Positions 56,011 through 64,000 of a stretch of DNA of 64,000 bases are shown here, piece after piece. Source of the stretch: Lytechinus pictus. Taxonomy: Eukaryota; Echinodermata; Echinoidea; Temnopleuroida; Toxopneustidae. Within the stretch, counting starts at the first letter, position 1. Each line of letters begins with the position of its first letter. Location of the stretch: assembly GCF_037042905.1 (NCBI RefSeq), contig NC_087254.1, positions 12,943,103-13,007,102 of the forward strand. The letters run 5' to 3'. The notes under the pieces are model-generated. The model was not told the origin of the DNA. It saw only the letters and a list, made by a program, of their open reading frames with translations, and did no database searches. The position numbers were made by a program, and so were the translations under genes.

Positions 56011-57650
56011 AGACTTGGTAGCTCTGCTAAGATCAAGCACTGGGAACCTGTCTGTGATGTCAACCCAGGAGGCACCTGCTTCCCTTGCCGACCTCTCAAA
56101 TGCATTGTTGAATGCAGGGACTAAAGATCCGAGACCATCCAGTTCAGGAAGGATGAAGAATTGCCACCACCTGTCGTGGAAATATTTAAGAGTATATTAG
56201 AATCTTCTCTTTGATAATTTCACCTTCACACTTCAACCTTGCACTTTCTTACTTTTCCCAATGTTCCAATTAATCATTATATCTACAAGTTTACTCCACC
56301 ATCATTTTATCTAGCCCACTTTTAAAAGCAAAGGCGTGTAATAGATTTCAAAATTAATTTGAAATAACTTTATTCGAATTCAATTAAAATTTTGGAACAA
56401 ATTTCGGCAACTGTAGCTGTCAGATGAGGTATCCCAGTGCAAGTCAGTTTAGGAGGCTGATAGATTTCAAAATTAATTTGAAATAATTTGTTTTTAATTC
56501 GATTACAATATTTGGAACAAACTTCGGCGACGGTAGCTGTCATATGAGGTAACCAAGTGCAATCACTCAAGTGTAGGCCATCACGAGCCCACAAGAAATC
56601 AGTCTTTTCTCCACACCATGATCTTCTGAAAGCCCCCTTGTAAAAGCAAAGGTGTCCGATAGGCTTCAAAATTAAGTTTAAGTAACTTTATTTAAATTTG
56701 AAAACTTTGAGCATATTTCGGCAACCGCAGCTGTCAGACGAGGTAACCCAGTGCAATCACTTAGGTGTAGGCCATCATGCGCCCACAACCTGAGATCAAG
56801 CACAGGGATCCTGTCTGTGACATCAACCCAGGAGACACCTGCTTCCCTTGCCGACCTCTCAAATGCATTGTTGAAAGCAGGGACTAAAGATCCGAGACCA
56901 TCCAGTTCAGGAAGGATGAAGAATTGCCACCACCTGTCATGGAAATATTTAAGAGTATATTAGAATCTTCTCTTTGATACTTTCACCTATACACTTCAAC
57001 CTTGCACTTTCTTGCTTTTCCCAATGTTCCAATTTTTAAATCATATCTACAATTTTACTCCACCATCATTTTATCTAGCCCACTTGTAAAAGCAAATGCG
57101 TGTAATAGATGTTTTCAAAATTGATTTGAAATAAGTCATTCGAATTCAATTACAATATTTGGAACAAACTTCGGCGACTGTAGCTGTCAGATGAGGTATC
57201 CCAGTTCAAGTCAGTTGAGGAGGCTAACAGACTTCAAAATTAATTTTGAAATAACTTGTTTTCAATCCAATTATAATATTTGGAACAAACTTCGGCGACG
57301 GTAGCTGTCATATGAGGTAACCAAGTGCAATCACTCAAGTTTAGGCCATCATGAGCCCACAAGAAATCAGTCTTTTCTCCACACCATGATCTTCTGAAAG
57401 CCCCCTTGTAAAAGCAAAGGTGTCTGATAGGCTTCAAAATTAAGTTTAAGTAACTTTATTTAAATTAAAAACATAAATACTTTGAGCATATTTGGCGACC
57501 GAAGCTGTCAGACGAGGTAACCCAGTGCAATCACTCAGGTGAAGGCCATCATGCGCCTACAACCTGAGATCAAGCACTGGAAACCTGTCTGTGATGTCAA
57601 CCCAGGAGGCACCTGCTTCCAATGCGTTGTTGAAAGCAGGGATTAACGAC

Positions 57651-58445
57651 CATGGTAGGGCTGTTAGCCCAACACCTTCTGACCCCCCCCCACACACCCC
57701 CCGTTGAATCTGTAGAGCCTGGTAGTCTATAAACACAGAGCCTAGTATCAAACTTCAGATAATAAATTTGTGCGAGTCCAGGATATCATGGGGGGGGGGG
57801 GACAGGGGGAGGCATAAACAAAATTTTAGCCAGCAGCTGTCAATATTACCACAGCGTTAGAGGGTATGGGAATATTGCTCTGGTCACTCAAGCAACCCAA
57901 AAAAACTAGCCCCCCCCCCCCTCTATTAAAGTGGTGGTGGGGGCAATACTCAAGATGGTCGTTTTTGTTTTTTGAGCAAGTTCTTATCACTTTCAAATAA
58001 ATAAGATGGGGTCATGTTATAGAAAGACCATAGAAAATGAGACAAAGTTTGGTGAACTTGTATCAATTGATTGTTGGTTGGCTGATTTTACCAGACTGCC
58101 AAAGAAATAATTAAAATGCTCATAATGAAGAAGGGGCCTGTGGCTTTTACAGTAGTATCCGAGGGACTTTGGATTGCGGATTAATGCTTTGCTAGAGGGT
58201 AACTATATTTGTCTCTTTGTAATTTGGTGTGACAGGGATGTCACGAGGGGCGACATCCCTGCCATTTTACGGAAACACTTAACACGTTGGGTTTTTCCCA
58301 ATTTCTTCAAAGAAGAAAACTATATTACTAGTAGTATTATCATAAATCATCATCATTATCATCACTTTAATAACTGGAATCACTCCTCAATACTTTGATT
58401 TGTTACGGACCAACCAACTAACTAACAGGAAAAGTGATTGATATA
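57651..58445. other. Spacer with C and G runs
   Basis: Homopolymer runs lie at 57684-57700, 57790-57800 and 57910-57922. No gene is supported. Confidence 0.35.
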
Positions 58446-58872
58446 TACAGTACCAGTCAAAAGTCCGGTACACCTATTATCAGAACTGATTTTTTACAAT
58501 CCTTTACAATCTATTCACTTATGCTCCTCAAACACAGTGACAATTTAGTATCAAAATAAAGGGTAATTATTAGTCTTCAAACTGATTTCATTTTGAAGAT
58601 GAAAAGTTGTTTCAGAAAGCACTCAGGCGTTTCCAAAGACCCTTCTCTCTCTCTCAAACTGTCAATGTAAGTCAAATGAGGATTTTTGTCATTTTGTGTT
58701 TTAGGGTTGACTCTCTGCATTTCATAATATTTTATTGGTTTTTAGTGAAGAATCTTTAATATTAATTTATCAGTAAACAACATCACTTCTGAAGCAAACT
58801 AAGATACCCTAGTGGTGAAATAATTGAGCATCTTTATATTTTCAAAACGTACCAGTCAAAAGTTTAATGTCG
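58446..58872 (+). mobile_element. Tc1-like element end(s)
   Basis: TA followed by CAGTACCAGTCAAAAGTCCG and GTACACCT at 58446 matches the terminal sequence style of Tc1-type transposons. ACCAGTCAAAAGTTT recurs near 58851 in the same orientation, so this may be two left ends rather than one complete element. No transposase is seen between them. Confidence 0.45.
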
Positions 58873-58878
58873 CATTTT

Positions 58879-59052
58879 GTCTCACCTGCATAGCAGAGTG
58901 AGACTATAGGCGCCGCTTTTCCAACGGCGGCGGCGATGGCTGCATCAACACCAAATCTTAACCAAAGGTTAAGTTTTTGAAATGACATAACTTAGAAAGT
59001 ATATTGACCTAGTTCTTGAAACTTGGACATAAGGTTAAGCAAGTATTACTGG
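58879..59052 (+). repeat. Dispersed GTCTCACCTGCA repeat, copy D (truncated)
   Basis: The left end GTCTCACCTGCATAGCAGAG, the CGG tract and the first internal unit are present up to CAAGTATTACTGGG. The rest is missing and unrelated sequence follows. Confidence 0.65.
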
Positions 59053-59059
59053 GATTGAT

Positions 59060-59420
59060 GGCAAAAGTAGCCTACTTGCTTTAATTGTCCTCCGTTTTTT
59101 CTTTTTTTGCTGGTTCTTTCTCATTCTCTGCATCGGACTCTTGATGAGGATTCACTACACACCTGTGCTTCCAGAACTCTCCTTTGGCGTGAAATCCATA
59201 ACAATTGGGACAAGGTATATAATCCACAGGATTGACTTTGCCTGATGGTCTATATGCTACTATAAGGATTCCTTTCCCTTGTTGCAAAACTTCATTGTTG
59301 TGTAAGTAGTTCCCATAGTTTCTGATAATTGTTAGTTGCCTATTCTTTTCATCTTTATCCTTGGTCGCCTCCCATTGGACCACTTCAATTTCCTCCTCAA
59401 ATAGTTTACCTAATTTTACC
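59060..59420 (-). CDS. Exon-like frame with CPNCYGF...WKHRC motif
   Basis: The open frame on the minus strand extends upstream of the GTG at 59383 to about 59415 and stops at 59081. It encodes RNYGNYLHNN, ILIVAYRPSG and IPCPNCYGFHAKGEFWKHRC. C-x2-C-x11-H-x2-C is a zinc-binding-like pattern seen in uncharacterised invertebrate proteins. The acidic, lysine-rich tail ends KKEKTEDN. It has no identified start codon and may be an internal exon of a host gene or mobile-element protein. Confidence 0.35.
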
Positions 59421-59424
59421 CTAC

Positions 59425-59812
59425 GGAATCATCAATCACAAGCACATCGAGTCATCATTGCAATCAACATCAGATCAAAAGATAAACACAAAGATATCGA
59501 ATCTGAATCAATAATTCATACCTTTCAACTTGTCTTTATTAGTCAGAAGTTAAGAGCACATATCCTCTGAACAATCGAGGTCTTCAACAAATATAAAGCT
59601 GAACTGAAAGGGTTGCACCCTGAACTAGAGGTCAGTGATAAAGTCTGAACTGAAACTGACTCGAATGCACTACTGCATGCATGCACTGTCCACTTAAAAC
59701 ACAACCACCTGTACTGACTGAGTACATACACACAGCCCCTGTATATAAATAACACCTCTGGCTTTGCCACTATTTCTAGCAAGTGGCCTCTTTAGGCCTA
59801 TTTCGTCACATG
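59425..59812 (-). repeat. LTR-like block of a second gypsy-type element
   Basis: On the minus strand an AGTGGGGGG tract is followed by a block starting TGTGACGAAATAGGCC with TTATATACAG (TATA-like) and AATAAAGACAAG (poly(A)-like) downstream. This is the order of a 3' LTR after a polypurine tract. The other LTR is not found in the window, so the exact end is uncertain. Confidence 0.4.
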
Positions 59813-60600
59813 ACCCCCCACTAACTTTGAAACATCCCTGTTTCAGAATGACTATAAAACAGAATGACGAAATAGCAAGATACAAAATATCAATATCAAA
59901 ATATGATACATAAAAAAACATATCGTAAACATTTCAAAATGTAACGACTTCTCAATATCATAACTAGTCATCAAGGCAAATAGATACCTAACATATACAA
60001 TATGCATAAAAACGTTTCATAGCAAACATCAGCTGTATATAAAATATACTTTTTGGTTTAAAACATAGTACAAACCTTTATTGCATAAAAAAGGCAATGA
60101 TACTCGATTTTGGCACAAAATACTGGAATGACACAATATACTGATCAAAATATATGGAACTATCAAAAAGAATCGGCAAGAGTATGTAAGTGCTTGCCCA
60201 GCAATAAAACATAAAACCTTATCATATCAAAATAAAACTACACCAATATGTTTAGTTTACACAATTAAACTAACCAAAGGTATCAAGATCAAGGTGTATC
60301 ATCATCGCAATATAAAAAGATATCTCTAGCTTCCTTATGCACACCAGTTATTGGCAGTAATACAAAAATAGTACTTTTTTTTAGCAGTTTGTTTAAACCA
60401 GAAGGTACTGTACATATTTACAACAAAAAATAGTGATCATGAATGATAACATGAAACTCAAAGAAGTAGGAAGAAAAATAGAAGGAAGATACGAGATAGA
60501 GAAGGTCGAAGGAGCATCAGAGAAGAGAATGGAAACGTGCAAAAGAAAGAAAGAATTCCAAGTTCACTGAAAAACAAAATACATCATAAAATATCAAAAC
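59813..60600. other. Non-coding interior of the gypsy remnant
   Basis: AT-rich sequence with no supported gene between the finger-protein ORF and the LTR-like block. Confidence 0.35.
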
Positions 60601-60631
60601 ATCAAGTCTTCAGGAATACAGTCTTCTAAAA

Positions 60632-61370
60632 TCACTTCTGAAGTTGGTGGTGGCAGTCCTGCTGTTGGTCCCACGAAGCAGGCACAACCTGAAGAAATGT
60701 TTCGGTAGAGTCCCTTTGGCGGATGAGTTTCCCTCGAGAATAGAAGCGTTGAACCCTCTTCTCGACAACAGTGACAAGGATTGACACAGAAGCAGATTCT
60801 GGAGCAATGGAAGATGGTGCAGGTCGTGAAGATGGAACAGATGATGGAGATGAAGCAGGTGCAGGCCGTGGGGATGGAACAGATGAGGGTGACGGGACAG
60901 GTTCAGGTCGAGGCTGAGGAGTCAAAGGGGTTTCTGGATAGTTGGTTGTTTGTGCTGGAGACGTTGGTTTCTCCTCCTCCATGTCCTCCATACTCTGTAG
61001 CAGCATGGCAAGGGGCTTGCCAGAAGGACGCTGGGGGGCTGGTGGGGTTTGAAATCCATTTGAAGTTGTAATAGATATTGCTACTGGACTAATTGGATGT
61101 AGTCCCTGTGACGTACTTGGTACGTCCAAACCAAGTGGGTCTCTTGAACAGATGTCCTTCTCATGGACCAACATCATGTGGCGTCGGAGGTTGGCGGATC
61201 TCGTGGTCTTATATTTTACATCGGTCACATCTGTGTTTTCTTTTGTCTTGCTCCTCTCGTCCCCTCTCCTCACATTGATGTCTCTCTCTGACGTGCCATC
61301 TCAGCTCTTGGCCATCATAGAACTTCTTCCCGCAATCCCTGCAAAAGATTGCCTTCCTGCATGGGGCCAT
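60632..61370 (-). pseudogene. C2H2-finger, proline-rich ORF with one frame break
   Basis: ATG at 61370 directly follows TTCTTTCTTTTACTCCAG, a strong splice acceptor. The first frame has a full C2H2 finger (FCRDCGKKFYDGQELRWHVR) and begins a second (HRCDRC). A one-base length change in an A run then shifts the reading to the frame that continues RSANLRRHMMLVHEKD and ends at 60632. The second half is rich in proline and serine (SPSSVPSPRPAPASSP). It follows a gypsy pol remnant on the same strand, so it may be an accessory ORF of that element expressed from a spliced RNA. A host zinc-finger exon is the alternative. Confidence 0.5.
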
Positions 61371-61403
61371 CTGGAGTAAAAGAAAGAAGACACAATGAGA
61401 AAA

Positions 61404-61838
61404 TTAAGTATCATCATACTCCATCAGATATTGGGGTTTTCGTCGTTTTCTTAAAGGGTAACGTCTCTCACTGTTAGCAACATGTACAGAATCTTTATGG
61501 TCATTTGAAGTTCTTTCATCTGAATCTGGGGGTAAGTTTATTGGGAGTTCATTGGTAATGACTGGTAATGATATTTGATTCATCTTCCCCCACAACGGTT
61601 TGCACTCTAGAGCGAGAAGTTCTTGCCTGGTAACACAGTAAGCTCTTTCAGCACGGCTGAGTTTTCTGCTGTAATAGGCAATAACTCTTTCTTGCCCTTC
61701 CTGAACCTGAGACAGGACTGCTCCAATGGCATTTGCACTTGCATCTGTGTCCAATATGAAATCATCCTGGGGAATGGGGTATGTGAGGATTGGTGCACAC
61801 TGCAATTTCTCCTTCAGCTCCTGAAAGGCACGCTTATG
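61404..61838 (-). pseudogene. Internally deleted gypsy pol remnant
   Basis: Minus-strand sequence reads AFQELKEKLQCAPI and DFILDTDASANAIGAVLSQV, then ERAYCVTRQELLALE, the RT-RNase H junction of a Ty3/gypsy Pol. Right after this the frame jumps to a basic tail (RRYPLRKRRKPQYLMEYDDT) of the kind found at Pol C-termini. The rest of RNase H and the whole integrase are deleted. Its 5' side stops at the 61839 palindrome. Confidence 0.7.
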
Positions 61839-62304
61839 GCGCGCCGTTTGACCAATAATTCAGATAAGCACTGTTTATCGAGCGATAAACACTGTTTATC
61901 GAGCGATAAACACTGTTTATCAACTGAAAAACACAGTTTCTCTCGATAAACAGTGTTTATCGCCGAAAAACACTGTTTATCGCCGATAAACACTGTTTAT
62001 CGAGAGAAAGTGTGTTTATCAGTCGAAAAACATAGTTTCTCTCGATAAACAGTGTTTATCGCCGATAAACAGTGTTTTTCGGCGATAAACAGTGTTTTTC
62101 GGCGATAAACACTGTTTATCGAGAGAAACTGTGTTTTTCAGTCGATAAACATAGTTTCTCTCGATAAACAGTGTTTATCGGCAATAAACACTGTTTTTCG
62201 GCGATAAACACTGTTTATCAAGAGAAACTGTGTTTTTCAGTTGATAAACAGTGTTTATCGCTCGATAAACAGTGTTTATCTGAATTATTGGTCAAACGGC
62301 GCGC
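61839..62304. repeat. 466-bp palindrome of GATAAACA/TGTTTATC modules
   Basis: The outer arms (GCGCGCCGTTTGACCAATAA, then TTCAGATAA) are exact inverted copies. Inside, a near-palindromic module CGATAAACACTGTTTATCG and variants (GTG centre, TTTTTC arm, GAGAGAAACTG) repeat about 20 times. Individual modules and the whole array are both palindromic. There is no ORF of note and no flanking duplication. It abuts the gypsy remnant. Confidence 0.85.
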
Positions 62305-62890
62305 ACTCGTACTCCAGATCAGTGCAGTGCCGTATCACCGTATGCACTACTACTCCGCATGTGCGTGCCGGCACCGTATCGGCACTTTACACCGTATATA
62401 TACCATGCATTGCATGCCAGCGCGCATGCAGCATCTACACCTTACTGCTCATGAGACATGACCACGATCGACATTTCCGCTGCTTATTATTATCAATATC
62501 ATATCAGGAAAAGTTTCAGCTTGGAACCAAGCTTTTCTTCACCGTGTACTGCAGGTAAATACAATAATTGGCTTTTACCAGAATTCCCCACCAAAACGTA
62601 GATCTAGTACTAGTAGTAGAGTCTAGTAACTGCCATTGCCAGTCATGCCTGGTGTAATCCGTTGGTCGCCAACGTGCCATTTAATTTGGCAATTGGTCAT
62701 TAGCCTAAAATGCAATTAGGCAAAATTAAGACTAAACCAAAGGACTTCAACCAAAATGATGATAGACAAGATGGGGAACAGACCGGTTGGCAATACACCC
62801 ATATGCTCCCTATCATTCACATTTATGTTTTACTGCCTTGTAACTAAAATCACGACTATAATACTACTATACTGCATCATTATTTTTTAC
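62305..62890. other. Spacer without clear gene
   Basis: This contains GCGCGCATGCAG and a few CpGs near 62420. Open frames of about 100 codons on + have no recognised domain. Confidence 0.35.
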
Positions 62891-63154
62891 CTGCAGTCAA
62901 AACGTGTGAGTACACCAAGAATTCTCAGGTGTTCATCGGGATTTGACTCTCTTCTTAACAGTCTCTTCAGCAACTCCCTCTCTCTTTCTGTCATGATATC
63001 GAAGAAGGACGCCAGCATAGCTTCCTCCGATACACTGGCAGTCAGAGCAGCAGTTAGCGTGGCCCTGTTCACTTGAACAGGCCAATATCCAGAAAGAACG
63101 TAGGCATGGACGATAATTCGGCCGAGGGTCCTGTACAGGTCTGTGGAATGGTAC
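62891..63154 (-). CDS. HECT-like domain exon of a host gene
   Basis: The exon is bounded by an acceptor (CACATATAG, complement at 63155-63156) and the donor GCAG/GTAAAAA at 62890. It encodes STDLYRTLGRIIVHAYVLSG, YWPVQVNRATLTAALTASV, EEAMLASFFDIMTERERELL and LRILGVLTRFDC with no stop. The GRIL.H.YIL.GY.PVQ...A....LLG.....E.L..SF pattern resembles the HECT-like domain of G2E3-type E3 ubiquitin ligase relatives expanded in marine invertebrates and fish. The catalytic cysteine region would lie in later exons, which I did not find to the left. Adjacent exons should lie to the right or be hidden among the repeats. Confidence 0.55.
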
Positions 63155-63159
63155 CTATA

Positions 63160-63929
63160 TGTGATTTACCCCGAAACTTTTCTTAATTAGATCTAATTTT
63201 CTGATTTATAAATCAGATATAAAAAAAACTATGTATTTTTGTTTTCCTATGTACAGTTCTCAAAGTTTTATTACCTAGATCTATTTCCAAATGCGAAATT
63301 TACGGACTTATGTATAGGAGTTATCCATTTTTTATCTCAGAACCAAGGAAACGGTACGTTCATGCATTCGAACTGGTAATCTATGACATGACCCGGCCGA
63401 TATATTTCCGGGTCAACTGACCAAAACAAGCCCAATGGCCAATCAGAGCACGTGTTGATATTGGGCTTATGAATATTCAAACATCACCGGCTCATGCCAG
63501 GCTGACTCATACGTAGCTATTGGACGTTCGAAAAGAAAAAATGAATATTCATCTACTCAAACCAAGATGGCTGACAACAAATCATGTTGACTACAAGTTC
63601 AACGAGTACAAGACTTTCTCGGATTAATCATTAATTTAGGATCTAAATGAGCAAGCTATCGTAAGTCAAAGTGGATGTTTCCGTGTTATTTTTAATTTTT
63701 ATCAATATGCAGTGTAATATTGCAGCCAAAGTGGATATATGAAGACGTAAAGAGTGAAAAACTCGTTGCATATCTCATTCATCGCGGTCCGGCTCAACCG
63801 AACCATTCGTTCCCCACACTACTCCATAGCCGTACTTCAGTCTATGTATAGAGGCGGTCAGAGGAGCCAGATGCAATCTCAGCGGAACAACTGTCGATAT
63901 CAGAGACTGAAGCTTTCGGTCTAAGTCAG
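63160..63929. promoter_or_regulatory. Promoter-like sequence near right edge
   Basis: CCAATCAGAGCACGTG (CCAAT box followed by an E-box) lies near 63438. ACCAAGATGGCTGAC, an initiator or YY1-like site, lies near 63561. ATG at 63567 opens only seven codons. A + strand or divergent start of transcription is possible, but no coding exon is seen. Confidence 0.3.
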
Positions 63930-64000
63930 TACTAGGTCTAGTAGTACTAGTAGGCCTAGTACTACTACTACTGGTAGACTCTAGTACTAGTCTGTACTCT
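63930..64000. repeat. TAGTACTA-rich simple sequence
   Basis: Interspersed TAGTACTA, CTAGTACTAGT and TACTACTAC palindromic words form low-complexity sequence up to the window edge. Confidence 0.5.

Larger units (their letters stand above)
53820..57650 (-). repeat. Tandem array of DGLHLS-bearing coding fragments
   Basis: Two alternating unit types repeat on the minus strand with a period of about 650-750 bp. Type A (53925-54070, 54545-54715, 55205-55370, 56515-56665, 57285-57435) encodes FRRSWCGEKTDFLWAHDGLH and TATVAEVCS. Type B (54115-54350, 54765-54985, 56010-56190, 56715-56945, 57490-57650) encodes SWVDVTDRFPVLDLRLWAHD and TAAVAEICSKF. Both contain DGLHLSDCT, resembling the C-terminal catalytic D..H block of SGNH/GDSL-type hydrolases. 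A conserved spacer (ACTTCAACCTTGCACTTTCT) separates them. No unit has a complete hydrolase or start codon in context. Confidence 0.6.

Noticed and set aside
60781-61071. 96-codon + frame rich in M, E and Q
   Set aside because: It is the complement of the proline/serine-rich tail of the minus-strand finger ORF.
61839-62304. CRISPR or telomere-like array
   Set aside because: The modules are palindromic and variable and are bounded by perfect inverted ends, which fits a foldback element better.
1-64000. tRNA, rRNA or other structured RNA genes
   Set aside because: I looked for cloverleaf-like and conserved rRNA stretches and found none I could support by eye. A tRNAscan or Infernal run would settle this.

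Overview
The window is animal nuclear DNA: AT-rich, with GT-AG introns, low gene density and layered transposable elements. The repeats and the intron-rich gene suggest a marine invertebrate deuterostome, probably an echinoderm such as a sea urchin. That is an inference from repeat style, because no species marker was found.

The one gene read end to end is a five-exon formiminotransferase-domain gene of the FTCDNL1 type (2677-16501, + strand, 327 codons). All splice phases agree, and the HPR motif with the family's catalytic histidine is kept. Its introns hold a 4-kb foldback element, two hAT-like elements, TTAA-flanked MITEs and small hairpin MITEs. A second host gene enters from the right edge: one HECT-like exon at 62891-63154 on the minus strand. 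A GC-box region with an untranslated-looking exon (about 36120-36538), and CCAAT/E-box sequence near 63400-63640, may be promoters.

From 16.5 to 26.4 kb the main feature is a nearly intact Ty3/gypsy retrotransposon (19472-26425, minus strand). It has two 676-bp LTRs, a GTAA target duplication, a PBS, a PPT, gag-protease-RT-RNase H and an integrase, and is broken by one frame change in RNase H. From 26.8 to 28.9 kb lie a 230-bp tandem array and a short TTCGTC minisatellite. From 29.5 to 35.9 kb lies a giant foldback: inner 190-bp units in head-to-head orientation, outer units of about 175 bp, and a second foldback nested in one arm.

From 36 to 49 kb there are MITEs, including a perfect TA-flanked mariner-type palindrome at 42193-43008, a nine-fold motif GGTAACTGACATTAC, and short duplications, with no clear gene. 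From 49.6 to 57.7 kb there is a mosaic: a Penelope-like RT fragment split by a THAP-exon element that itself carries a MITE, a decayed pogo-type transposase, and a tandem array of a short coding fragment with a DGLHLS motif. From 58.4 to 62.3 kb there are a Tc1-like end, a truncated dispersed repeat, an LTR-like block with a gypsy remnant and a C2H2-finger ORF, and a 466-bp palindrome built from GATAAACA/TGTTTATC modules.

The genes do not form a pathway. The recurring theme is inverted-repeat DNA at many scales, often carrying transcription-factor-like motifs (TGACGTCA, AGGTCAAAGGTCA, GGCGGCCAT, TGTTTAT).
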